Positions 12,665 to 23,448 of a stretch of 64,000 nucleotides of DNA are shown in pieces. The stretch comes from Pratylenchus scribneri. Taxonomy: Eukaryota; Nematoda; Chromadorea; Rhabditida; Pratylenchidae. The DNA lies in NCBI GenBank assembly GCA_030063045.1, contig JAQSEB010000010.1, positions 3,527,501-3,591,500 on the forward strand, given 5' to 3'. How positions within the stretch are numbered: the stretch's first letter is position 1; the number at the start of each line of letters is the position of its first letter. The notes under the pieces are model-generated. The model did no database searches. It was not told where the DNA came from and saw nothing but the letters and a program-made list of their open reading frames with translations. A program made the translations under genes and the position numbers.

Positions 12665-13784
12665 GGCCCTGTACATACTTGGTGACAGGTATCACCTCAA
12701 CACGCTATTTTCTTTCTCTATTTCTTGCCTCATAAGTGGTGAGTGGTTGGTGTATATACTGTTTCCCCCTTTTTTGTGAGTTGTGAGGCTCACATAGTGA
12801 GTTGTTGCGAATGCCTCACTAATTTTTTCAAACCGGTTTTTTTCATCAAATTCGTGGTCAAATCTCGTTCAAATTAATTCCATATAAAGTAAATCGATAA
12901 TGGAGAATCCAAAAATGAAATCAGTTTTGTAATTTGAAAACAAGGATATATGATAAGCGGATTTGGATATAAAATGAGCTATAAAAATGGAAAAGATGAA
13001 CATAGGAAATTGCTTTTCACATATTTTGTAGTCCTTTTTCTCCTCTTTCCAACAAGCTATGCAACATCGAATTTGGTCCACTACATGGCGAGTTAGCGGC
13101 TCTGGAAATTTGCATATTCCTGACATTCTGGAGGCCATAACTTTTTTATTTGATGACCGATTTACAAAATTTTTTTATATTATTATTCTACTCGACGAGC
13201 CCTATCCAATGATGTATAGAACATGGCGTTTGACGTTCACAGGAAACCGGTTTAAATTTTGGTTCAAAACCTTGGCAGGGACAAGAAGCAGTTTGACGAA
13301 AATTTCTCCTTTTATTTTTAAAATATTCCCCATTTTTTTCTGATCATTTTTCACTATCACATCATGGGGATTGGACGGCGTTTTCGGTCAAAACATGAGT
13401 GGTGAGGCGTTCATTTTAATTATTTTCAATTGCATTTTTCTCGAAAGTGGATGGATGAAAAATTTTGAAAAAAATTTCTAAAAATATTTAAAAATATGGA
13501 GAACAATATTGGAAAAACAATGGGGCCATTTGGTACCATGGTTGTCTTGATACATGAGTGGTGACAAGTGCAGAACGGCTCACACATTTTTTCTTCCCCT
13601 CACCAAAAAAGTATGTACGCATTTTTTGATGACAGAGTCACAATTGTGACTCGTTCACACTCGGCCGGAAAGGGGTGTGGCCTCACCAAGTATGTACGCG
13701 AACGCCTCACCAAAGTGTGACTGGCTCACCACTCACTTTGTGAGGCTCACATGTGACTCTGTCACAAAAAGTATGTACATGGCC
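12665..13784 (+). mobile_element. Harbinger-like non-autonomous DNA element, copy 1
   Basis: This 1120-bp element has terminal inverted repeats starting GGCC(C/A)TGTACATACTT and a direct TAA on each side (12662-12664, 13785-13787). A 3-bp TWA target duplication and GG-starting ends fit PIF/Harbinger (Tourist-like) elements. Subterminal zones are dense in GTGAG/CTCAC and TGTGACTCTGTCAC-like motifs, as expected of transposase-binding sites. Open frames of 94 (+) and 89 (-) codons overlap on opposite strands and resemble no transposase I know, so I regard the element as non-autonomous. It starts exactly at the TAA that ends the foldback element. Confidence 0.85.
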
Positions 13785-14160
13785 TAAAAATAAAATCAAT
13801 AATGGTTTCGATACAGTACTCTAAGGTTGATACATCAGATCAGAATCAGACATATACATTCATTTCTCTTCCCTTCTAAATTCGATCAAATAAATATGGC
13901 AAAAAATATTGATTGACAAATTAGATTAGCCAAGCCACGATCCAAGATAATTAACTAAGTTGTTTAACTTAAGTTTTATTAAGAACTACGGGTTTAATTT
14001 CAATCGGCAATCGGCAAATCTATTTATTCTTTTTTTAAAAGCATTCCATTTCCATATATTTGCAAACTATTAAATCAATAAAATTTATTAAAATTTATTT
14101 TAGATCGAATAAATACAAATTCACCAAAGTTTACAAACTTCCGACGATTAAAAAACGAAA
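13785..14160. other. Innexin upstream region
   Basis: AT-rich 5' region of the innexin gene, starting directly after the transposon's TAA. It probably holds the promoter. No sharp motif was recognised. Confidence 0.4.
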
Positions 14161-15666
14161 ATGAAGGCTGCTATGGAAGCAATTATCAAGTACTACAGGT
14201 ATACACATTTTTCCACCATAAAATACGTTAATAATCACTTTTTTTAGTTCAAAGAAGGTCAGCGTGCTGGATTTTATGGATCGATGTTGTTGCCGTTATA
14301 CACCAATCATTTTGAGCATTCTGATGCTTATCTTGGGGACAATCGATATGGTTGGTAAACCAATCAATTGCATGTTGCCAACAGAATTTTCGGGTAAATT
14401 GGGGTTTTGTTTATTTAATCTAAATTTTTTGAAGAGTCTTGGTCATCATATGTCCATCAATTCTGCTATGTGACCGGCACGTATATCAAGGATTATGGTC
14501 ATGACGGCTTTGTCAATGATAAGCCAATCTATGTTGGCTATTACCAATGGGTCCCATTCATTCTCATCATCCAAGCAATCGCAATGCGTCTTCCATACTT
14601 TTTCTGGCGTTTCGGGCAGTCAAAGACAGGTAAAAGGGAAGCATAATTAGGTTGAATTTCTGAACTGACTTGTGACTTTTAGACATTGATTTCGGGCATG
14701 TTCATGCTCTTGCCAATAAAATTCGCAGTGATGATGGTGGAAATCGAGCGAAGGCAGTCAAGGAAGCAGCCAATTATATCTACAATGTATTATTTTTTTT
14801 TAATTTTTGATCGATTTTCCAAAATTATTCAAGGTTGCCGAGCTTCGTGAATTCAAAGGACTTGGGCAAGTGACCTTCTTCTTCTATGTTGCCTTCAAGT
14901 TGATGAATGTTTTTATGATTGGCCTGATGATTTATTTTCTGACTGTCTTCATCGGTTATCGAAATCCTTTCTGGGGATTTTCGGTTACTTTTTTTTAAAT
15001 TTATTAACTCGTTTAAATTCAGTTGGCACGCCAGGCCTGGCCCAATCATGAATATTCATTGCAACAAAACCAACCACTCACTTATTTCCCACGCATCGCT
15101 TATTGCAAATATAACATGGATTTCCTGGGCAATTCGGTGGGTGGAATGGTTCGCGAAGTGCGATGCACACTTGGCATCAACATGCTCAATGAAAAGGTAA
15201 TAAAGGTAAAATCTATTTTAATTGTCATTTAAAGGTTTTCCTCTTCCTCTACTTCTGGTATTATGCACTGCTTGTGATGGTCATCATGGATGCATTCTTC
15301 TTTGCTCGCTTTCTGAGCTCCTTCAAAAGAATTCAGTGCGTCAAGGATTTGCTGCATTTGGTCAGCCGTGATGATCCATTTGGTAATAACATTTATATTA
15401 AGAAATAATCTTGGTATTTTTTTTCAGATGAAAAGAAGGTGGTTCGTTTCTGCCAACGTGTGCTCGGCCATGATGGTCTGCTGATTTTCCGCTTCATTCA
15501 TCAGAATTTCGGCAAGCTCATCGCAATGGAAATTTGTGCCCAACTCTACCATGTCGACATCACCGAACATTCTGCCGGACGCCAAATTTATGCGGCACAT
15601 TCCAGCATCGAGGGAACGGGCATCAATCTCACTCCGACATCGAAGAATGGAAAGGAAAAAGTATAA
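14161..15666 (+). CDS. Innexin gap-junction channel protein
   Basis: Seven or more exons give about 380 residues, starting MKAAMEAIIKYYSSKK and stopping at 15664-15666. The hallmark of innexins is present: YYQWVPFILIIQAIAMRLPYF at the start of the second membrane span. Four hydrophobic segments are visible: YTPIILSILMLILGTIDMVG; QWVPFILIIQAIAM; GQVTFFFYVAFKLMNVFMIG continuing into MIYFLTVFIGY; and VFLFLYFWYYALLVMVIMDA. Extracellular loop cysteines are in place (NCMLPTE ... QFCYVTGTY; YCKYNMD ... VRCTLGINMLNEK). FPRIAYC and the loop ending in INMLNEK are family motifs. Subunits oligomerise into gap junctions or hemichannels. Which C. elegans paralogue it matches cannot be settled by eye. The gene lies between two inverted copies of a transposon. 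Confidence 0.95.
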
Positions 15667-16219
15667 GAAGGATTCAAATTGAAGGAAGAATGGAGAAGTG
15701 TTGAGCGAATATTTATTTTTTGATTTAAATTTTATTGAGGGCTATTATGCCCCATCCCTTTGACATTATTTCATTTTGTTGAAAATTCACTTCATCATTT
15801 TTCTGATTATAAACTGGATAAAACATTACAATTTACTTTCTTTTAAAATCGATTCAATCCTAATTCCCTCCCCCTTTGCTAATTGAATTGTAATTCAGTC
15901 CACTCCAAAGTTGAAGCCCCAATCCACTTATTCCATACATAAAATGTTTTTCAATTAAATTTATTCAAATTTCTGGTAGAATGCATTTCAAATGGGTGTG
16001 AATATTTTAGATAAATAGAAAATAAACAAATAAAAATGGAAAAACAATGAGATGAAAAATTTTCGGTGTGGTGGCAAATCACATCGATGAAAAGGCTCAA
16101 AACATTTTAAAACAAATTGGGAATTTGATGAATTCGGAAGATATCGGTATATAGGTGGTTACTGGTTTGAATGGCCCGTTGGAAAGTGTTCACAATCCTC
16201 TTTCATTTTTCTTTTCCCA
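15667..16219. other. Convergent 3' region of innexin and TFIIS
   Basis: The innexin ends on the left strand and TFIIS on the right, so both 3' UTRs fall here. AATAAA-type signals occur near 16019-16033 for the plus-strand gene. Nothing else was recognised. Confidence 0.45.
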
Positions 16220-17995
16220 TCAGCAGAACTTCCAACGATTTCCACAAGATCGGCAAAAAACGAAGGTGGTCATTGGTTCATCAGCGCTGAAAAAATATTA
16301 AATTATTTGTAAATAAAATTATCAAACCTCCTAGTTTGCATTTGGGAATAAGTGCAATTGTTTTTGCCACATTTTCCGCATCTAGAATTGAATTAAATTC
16401 GGTTTTTGTTGTAGAATGATAAAAGTTCAAAAAGAACAAATTTATTGATTAAATTGTTGAGGGAATGGAATAATTAGGTAGATCAAAAAATGATCAGAAT
16501 TTGAGTATTTTTTTTTGTGGTTCGGAGGCTGATGTGATCATCTCTGCCTGTCCAATGTACGGCTGATTGTGGATACAGCCATCCTAAATTGGGAGAAGAA
16601 TATGCCGCCTTTTTGAAGGCAAATTCTCTTTTTTTTGCTAACAGCTAATTATTACCCATTATGTGTTAATTATTTATTATTCTTACCGAAACATGTCGGT
16701 TGGCGTGCCTGAAATGGAATAAGAATATAAGATAAGAATGCCAATATTTTTAATCATTTTTTAGCTATTGTTTGTTTAAATTATTTTAATTTATCATAAG
16801 AATTAAAAATGTACTAACCTTCTTGGACGGACATTTGATGTTCCAGAATGGACTCTTTGGTGAATGCTTCTCGAGTCTTCTTCATTTCTTCAGAGGCCAT
16901 TTCTTCGGTGGTCATGGTGGCGAACTTCTCTGCCGAGACAGCGCCGGTCAGAACATTTTCACGCAATGCATGGTTCTTCTTATCCCGCAAATTGAAGACC
17001 CTTGAGCGAAGAGCGGCTTTGTATTTATCGGTTGTACCACGATGGAATTCGAAGAGACGATTCTCGATTCGTTTAGCCAATTCTTCTGGATCAAGAGTGC
17101 CTAAAAATGAACATAATGTGAGAATCAATGTAAAAAAAATTACCACTGGGTAATTCGCTACTTCGAAGTGCATTTGTTAGCATTTCTGCACTCTTGGAAC
17201 GAACCTTAACAAATCAAATATTAACAGTATGAAATTAATTATATTCTGGATTTGTAAATTAATAGAGTGGGTTTATTTATGTACGAAAATATAATTTCCT
17301 ATTCCTATCCAGAAAAAATAAATAATTCATATAAATATATCTCATGTCTCAAGTCTCATCCATTTATCATGCATCCACCCCCTAATAATTTGGAATTCCC
17401 AAATTAGTATGTATTAATTTTTAAAATATGAAAATAAATCTAGTTCCATTATCAGCCCTCAATAAACTCATTAATTTGATCATTTTTCACTTGCATCAGT
17501 AACTCCTCCTCCCCCGCCAATTGATGATCCGGTTGTGGTACCATTCTTTTGTTGAATAGAGGATACTCCAGTTGAACTTGTCTTCTTTTCCTGTTTCTCT
17601 TCCGGTGATCGAGAACGAGTGCTGGAGCGAGAGACCGTTGCCGCTTTCTCTTCCAATAATGCTTTCCAACGCTAAATTAATTTGGAATTTAAAATGCTAA
17701 AAAAATCAACAAACCTTTATTAGTGATTTGCATCTTTTTGCCACTTTATCGTCCTTTACATTTTTACGGAAATCGTTAAGAACCATTCCAATTCGTGTCT
17801 TCTGAAATAATCCATTTGATTTTTTAATTAAAAATCAAAAAAATAAACCGTAAGAATTTCAATATTGACTGGCATTTTCTCAAGTGCTTCTATCAATTCG
17901 AGTGCTGTTGCATTGTCAAATTCAGAACTTTTGGCCAACTTTGTCAATTTTTGCGAGATAGTTATGATGTCCTCCTCGATTGGACTTGATGGCAT
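16220..17995 (-). CDS. Transcription elongation factor TFIIS
   Basis: Start chosen at the ATG at 17995 (MPSSPIEEDII), because the longer frame upstream lacks an ATG. Domain order is that of TFIIS. First is an N-terminal LW/TFIIS-N helical domain (KLTKLAKSSEFDNATALELI ... RIGMVLNDFRKNV). Next comes a Ser/Arg/Gly-rich linker, then the central domain (VRSKSAEMLTNALRSS ... RGTTDKYKAALRSRVFNLRD, MTTEEMASEEMK). Last is a C-terminal zinc ribbon rebuilt from three small exons (MFRCGKCGKNNCTYSQMQTR, then ADEPMTTFVFCRSCGNRWKF and a final Cys). The four zinc cysteines and the acidic DE pair that enters the polymerase pore are present. It rescues backtracked RNA polymerase II by stimulating transcript cleavage. 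The 3'-most long intron holds a possible snoRNA. The linker-to-central-domain splice near 17200-17470 is uncertain. Confidence 0.93.
16513..16629 (-). ncRNA. Candidate intronic H/ACA snoRNA
   Basis: This 117-nt, more GC-rich island lies within a ~300-nt intron of the TFIIS gene, on the same strand. It can fold as two hairpins. The 5' hairpin is closed by GAGAAT / ATTCTTCTC around GCCTT / AAGGC. The 3' hairpin is closed by GGA and GGCTG pairing with CAGCC and TCC. It is followed by GAACCACAAA, giving an ACA box after the stem. The hinge lacks a convincing H box (ANANNA), which weakens the call. Guide targets were not worked out. Confidence 0.3.
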
Positions 17996-18581
17996 TCCGG
18001 CGATATTTTCCAAAGCGTGAAAATTTGACAAAAATATTTAAAATATTTTATTACTTTATCTATTATTTAAAGACTAAAAATTGAAAATTATATCTTCTTT
18101 GTTCCAAATTTAAGAATTCTAAATCTAAAAAATTAGGATATATGATTCAGCAAATATAGAATTTTTGCACACTGCATTTTTAGTTGATTTGGTATATACT
18201 CCTTTTATTCCTTGGCTCTTTTACTTGCGCTTGCGCTTTCCCTTTGCAAGAATTAATTTAATATTTTGATAATCGATTAATATTTATCATTCTCGTAGTC
18301 ATTGTTTAATTGCTTTTCTTGTTAAACCGCAGATATATGTATGGGGGGGGGGGGGGGGGTGGGGTAATGGGTATTAGCTATTAGGTATAGTGGAATGGAA
18401 GCAACGAACTCAACCCCAGACTAGACACTAGACCTAGAGTTTAGTATGGCTCTAAAAAACTAAAACTTTCTCTTCATTCTCTCTCTCCTTTATTTGAGAT
18501 GACTAAAATTTTAAGGCAATTGCTTTCATCAAATATCCAATCCATGCTTTAATGATTCAATTATGTTTATGTAATATCTAA
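17996..18581. other. TFIIS upstream region
   Basis: 5' region of TFIIS, AT-rich, with a 17-G homopolymer at 18343-18359. It ends at the TAA preceding transposon copy 2. No gene was seen. Confidence 0.4.
18343..18359 (+). repeat. Poly-G tract (17 G)
   Basis: A run of 17 G followed by TGGGG, in otherwise AT-rich DNA about 350 bp upstream of the TFIIS start codon. It is one of four G/C runs of 17-18 in this window and is capable of forming a G-quadruplex. Confidence 0.95.
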
Positions 18582-19701
18582 GGCCATGTACATACTTTTT
18601 GTGACAGAGTCACATGTGAGCCTCACAAAGTGAGTGGTGAGCCAGTCACACTTTGGTGAGGCGTTCGCGTACATACTTGGTGAGGCCACACCCCTTTCCG
18701 GCCGAGTGTGAACGAGTCACAATTGTGACTCTGTCATCAAAAAATGCGTACATACTTTTTTGGTGAGGGGAAGAAAAAATGTGTGAGCCGTTCTGCACTT
18801 GTCACCACTCATGTATCAAGACAACCATGGTACCAAATGGCCCCATTGTTTTTCCAATATTGTTCTCCATATTTTTAAATATTTTTAGAAATTTTTTTCA
18901 AAATTTTTCATCCATCCACTTTCGAGAAAAATGCAATTGAAAATAATTAAAATGAACGCCTCACCACTCATGTTTTGACCGAAAACGCCGTCCAATCCCC
19001 ATGATGTGATAGTGAAAAATGATCAGAAAAAAATGGGGAATATTTTAAAAATAAAAGGAGAAATTTTCGTCAAACTGCTTCTTGTCCCTGCCAAGGTTTT
19101 GAACCAAAATTTAAACCGGTTTCCTGTGAACGTCAAACGCCATGTTCTATACATCATTGGATAGGGCTCGTCGAGTAGAATAATAATATAAAAAAATTTT
19201 GTAAATCGGTCATCAAATAAAAAAGTTATGGCCTCCAGAATGTCAGGAATATGCAAATTTCCAGAGCCGCTAACTCGCCATGTAGTGGACCAAATTCGAT
19301 GTTGCATAGCTTGTTGGAAAGAGGAGAAAAAGGACTACAAAATATGTGAAAAGCAATTTCCTATGTTCATCTTTTCCATTTTTATAGCTCATTTTATATC
19401 CAAATCCGCTTATCATATATCCTTGTTTTCAAATTACAAAACTGATTTCATTTTTGGATTCTCCATTATCGATTTACTTTATATGGAATTAATTTGAACG
19501 AGATTTGACCACGAATTTGATGAAAAAAACCGGTTTGAAAAAATTAGTGAGGCATTCGCAACAACTCACTATGTGAGCCTCACAACTCACAAAAAAGGGG
19601 GAAACAGTATATACACCAACCACTCACCACTTATGAGGCAAGAAATAGAGAAAGAAAATAGCGTGTTGAGGTGATACCTGTCACCAAGTATGTACAGGGC
19701 C
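18582..19701 (-). mobile_element. Harbinger-like non-autonomous DNA element, copy 2
   Basis: This 1120-bp element is the reverse complement of the one at 12665-13784. Length, ends and both internal open frames are the same (the encoded 94- and 89-residue strings match residue for residue). In the segments I compared base by base I saw no difference. It is flanked by its own TAA direct repeats (18579-18581, 19702-19704), showing independent insertion rather than segmental duplication. Near-identity implies recent activity or gene conversion between copies. Confidence 0.85.
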
Positions 19702-20473
19702 TAATATGACTACTACCTATTCAACAATTCACAAAAAAAAGCTTTTCATCCAAGATCCAACTTGGTTTTCTCTTTTAACATAATTTATCCAGAGTCCGCA
19801 CTAGAGTATAAACGGGTAAAAGGAAAGGCTGAATAGATAAAAAGAAAATGAGAATAGCACGATGCTTATATATGAATGAAATCGTTTAGTTGCTGACCAA
19901 ATTTGTGTGGATGAGAAAGCCCTTAGCCAAAAAATAAAATCGTTGCCGAGGGCGCCGCCGAGAGGGAAAAGCGTTAAGTGATATAGCATCTGGCCAATGG
20001 TGGCAGACATTCCGGGTCCCGTTGATGGATGTTCCCCTAGTCGAAAACATCAGAGCAGTAAGCGGACTAGGTTGGTTTGGTGTATCTGGGCCTTTTCCCC
20101 TGACACCCATTTGGAAGTCAGCCAGTTGAAGCAATGGCGCCGGAGGCGAAAAAGAGCATAAGAGGGGTTTATGTGTATTTTTAGTGCATACCGCGTTTAG
20201 TATATCCTGATTAAATCCGCTCTATTACCTTCATCTATCCATTCTTCATCCCCCCTCATCCCATTTCGATTTTCGACCCATTTAATAGCATTGATAACCG
20301 AAGCACTAATCCCAAAAAGGGTAAAAATTACGGCTATAATTTCTTTCCTTATTTTATAAATTATAAAATAATGTTTTAATATTTAATTAACTTTTAGAGT
20401 TTGAAATTGTTTATTGAATTGAATCCCGTATCTAAACAATAATCTATAAAACAACTCCATTCTTACCAAATCA
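19702..20473. other. CRTC upstream region with a GC-richer island
   Basis: Upstream of CRTC. The part at about 19900-20170 is clearly more GC-rich than its surroundings (GAGGGCGCCGCCGAGAGGG; a near-direct echo GGCGCCGGAGGCGAAAAAG) and lacks a convincing open frame. It could be promoter, a 5' untranslated exon or an unrecognised RNA. No known RNA family was matched. Confidence 0.35.
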
Positions 20474-22560
20474 ATGTCACAGGCAACACCACGAAAATTC
20501 AGCGAGAAAATCGCCATCTTGGTCAGGTTTTTAATTAAATAAAATTCAAATAAAGTTTATCAAATTTGGATTAATTCCTCCAATTTAAGGAACGGAAACA
20601 AAATGAGGAACAAGAACAGTTCAACAATGTTATGCGCGATGTTCGCACAATAACAAGTTAGAATTTAAATTTAATGCATTAAATAAATTGCAAAAATGGT
20701 CTCAAAATTTTAGGCACAGACCAACCCCAACAACAGCCAACCCCACAGCCAAGTCCAATACAGCAGCATTATGCGGCACCGCCAAGCAACGATTCGAGTT
20801 GCGGATCGAAGCTATCACCTGAAGGTCCACATCCGCTAACAGCAAATTGGAATCGGGCAGGTGGTTCATTACCAAATGTGCATCAAATGGTGCAACAACC
20901 ATTGGGAAATAGCAACAGTGGTGGCGCAGCTTACGGTGGCGGTTGGACTCCATCATGGACGAATATGTCTGCAGCGACTAGTGCCAATGGCCAAGGCCAA
21001 CAAATTCCACAACAACATGCTCGAAGATCGCCTGGAGCCCCCCATTTTCATCCATATCGGAATGGAAGTGGAACAGGAGTAATTCCGGCGGGTGGAGGTG
21101 GAGGAGGACGACATGAACAGCAAAGAATGTCCCATGACGAACCAAGCAATCGAGGAGTGGCGATGGCCGGCGTCCATTTACGACCGCCTGATCCTACCTG
21201 GTCAAAGTATGTTCAAAAAATTTGGTAAAAATTTTTAAATAATTTGGTTTATGCAAAAATATTGAACTAAAAAAGCAATAATATAATGAAAAACATTTTA
21301 GAGCTCGAAGTGATCCGGCCATCCATACTGCATCAATGATGACCACAATGGATCCATCCGGATTTATGTCAGCCTATCCATTGTATACGGGCAGTGGAGG
21401 CCAAAATGCAGGAGGGCAATGGCCATCGACGGATTCAAAAATGTTCAATGGTCCGGCCACTGCGCCCACTTCTGCCGCAATTATGCCGCCTACAATGCCA
21501 ATGGCCTTCTTTCCTCCCAATTACCCGATTGGATTGTCTCAACAACAATCTCATCAGCCTCTCTCGCCTCTTCTCCAAATGTTACAATCGCCGTCCACAT
21601 TGCCACCAAATAATCAACCCCAACAACAATCATCAACCCAACAAGTATTCACACCACCTCAACAGTTGGGCTCGCCGTCTTCATCGTCATCCATTCAAAA
21701 TCAACAAAATTATATGGGGCACACGGAAATGTTTGGAATGGGCACAGCTGGACAAATGAATTTGCAAAATAATAATAACCAAGGTTTTTATGACATTTTC
21801 GAGTATAAAATTGAAAAAATATATTTAAGGTCGTCAAAATGCGGGAATGGCCGCTAATTTCCAACAGCAGCAAATGATGTCAAACTGTATGCAAAATAAT
21901 ATGGCAGCGGGTGGCAATGTCATTTGCCGGACCACCTACCAATCACCACACCAACAGCAGTACGCCAATCCACCAACCGGATATCATCATTTTGCACCAC
22001 CACAAATGTATCCAACTGGGCCCGGTGGAATGATGAAAATGTCAATGCAACAGCCACAAACCCAAAATATGATGATGAACCAGGCAAACAGCAGTGGTGA
22101 TGGAATTTTCCAACACAATGGTGGAAATATTCATCAACAATTGGCCACTCCATCCATGCTGGGCCAATCCCAATCTGCACCAACCAGCCCATCATCCACT
22201 TCGGCCATTCAACAATGTTCCTCTCAAATGGATGGAAATAACCCTGGGCAGCATCCATTATCAATGGCCAATGTCCGGCAGCAGCAATTACAACAACAAT
22301 GGGCACAGCCGTTGAACCGACATTTTTCTGCCAGTCCAGATGGAATGGAAGTGCCAAATATTTGTGTGACCGGAACGGATGGTTCATTGGATGTGGATTG
22401 CTTCCAGGTTTAAAAAGGATGAATGGAAAAAGAGTATTAATTGAAATAAATTAAGGATTTGCAAGATTTGCATTTGGATTCGGAGACACTTCAAATGCTC
22501 AAGGATCCAACGGCCAATGAACAGGTCGACCCTGCTTGCGAAACACAACTGCTGAGCTGA
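20474..22560 (+). CDS. crtc-1: CREB-regulated transcription coactivator (CRTC/TORC)
   Basis: About 590 residues. The first exons encode the CREB-binding coiled coil: MSQATPRKFSEKIAIL joined to ERKQNEEQEQFNNVMRDVR, with the conserved PRKFSEKIA block. Next come GGSLPNVHQMVQQ (the family's GSLPNV motif) and WSKARSDPAIHTASMM. The latter matches the regulatory NSDSALH-type site that kinases of the AMPK/SIK group phosphorylate to hold CRTC on 14-3-3 in the cytoplasm. The middle is Gln/Pro/Asn-rich low complexity. The C-terminus has an acidic transactivation end (DGSLDVDCF | DLQDLHLDSETLQMLKD). In C. elegans CRTC-1 links AMPK and calcineurin to CREB-driven metabolism and lifespan. The first donor is read as TTG|GTCAGG, which alone keeps the downstream frame. 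A C18 tract lies 10 nt after the stop codon. Confidence 0.88.
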
Positions 22561-22570
22561 TCTCCCCCCT

Positions 22571-22588
22571 CCCCCCCCCCCCCCCCCC
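22571..22588 (+). repeat. Poly-C tract (18 C)
   Basis: Eighteen C in a row, preceded by CCCCCCT, starting 10 nt after the CRTC stop codon. The minus strand is G18. In the sense transcript it would be a C-rich 3' UTR start. Confidence 0.95.
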
Positions 22589-23066
22589 ACCAAATGATTT
22601 GGCAAAAACGGAATTGAAAATAATTGGGAAATATTATTAAGATGAATAAATGAAAATAACCTCCACTCTACCAAAATAACAAATTCATTTGTAAATCACG
22701 GTGAATGCCAATGACTTATTCATTTTAATTGATCAAATAAAACAATTCTCTAGTCTTTGGCATTCCCTTGTGCCCGCCTTCCACCATTGCCAACCCATTT
22801 TTTCCAATTTGAAAATAATTTAAACCATAATCACCTCCACCCACCAAACCCTCCTCAATCCATTCACACTTGAATCCGCCCAAATCTTCCAGTAACCAAA
22901 AAAATTGATGAAAATATTCTTGCCTTATTTTTGTCCATAATTCACAAATACATTATTATGAGGAATAAATCTATTCATTTTGTATTCTTTTTTTTCATCC
23001 ACCTTAAACACCGATTAAAATATATGTAAATTTATATTATTTGCTTCCCTCCATTTTGCAGAAAAA

Positions 23067-23150
23067 TGTAATATTAATTATGGATAAATAAATGATAAAT
23101 TTGATTTATGTAATATTAATTATGGATAAATAAATGATAAATTTGATTTA
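23067..23150. repeat. 42-bp perfect tandem duplication
   Basis: Two exact, adjacent copies of a 42-bp AT-rich unit (23067-23108 and 23109-23150) beginning TGTAATATTAATTATGG. A replication-slippage duplication in intergenic DNA. Confidence 0.9.
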
Positions 23151-23199
23151 TGGAATATTTTAGTGAACCTTTCTCCCCCCCCCCCTCCATTATTTTCCG

Positions 23200-23241
23200 G
23201 AAAAATGATTTTAAGAATGTGAAAAATGATTTTAAGAATGT
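23200..23241. repeat. 21-bp perfect tandem duplication
   Basis: Two exact adjacent copies of a 21-bp unit beginning GAAAAATGATTTTAAG, just right of an 11-C tract. Confidence 0.9.
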
Positions 23242-23448
23242 CAATTGGTTACGATTAAGTAATTAATTTTTTCGTTTTCGTATTGAATAGTTCTAGAAGT
23301 AATTTCTTAGTAAATTGGCGCAATCTTAAAAATCATAGTAACAAAAAACATTTTCAATAAATCAATAATTTATTTATTTTGTATTGATCGAAATGAATAT
23401 ACAAAATATTTTAAATGTGAACATTTTTCGATTAATTGGCCATCTTTT

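Larger units (their letters stand above)
22561..23448. other. Convergent 3' region of CRTC and C9orf78-like genes
   Basis: AATAAA-type signals lie near 22644 and 22735 for CRTC. The stretch is otherwise AT-rich and holds the C18 tract, an 11-C tract (about 23175-23185) and two short tandem duplications described separately. No gene was seen. Confidence 0.45.

Noticed and set aside
13059..13343. 94-codon frame repeated at 19023-19307
   Set aside because: Duplicated only because it lies in both copies of the transposon; it overlaps an opposite-strand frame and shows no transposase motif.
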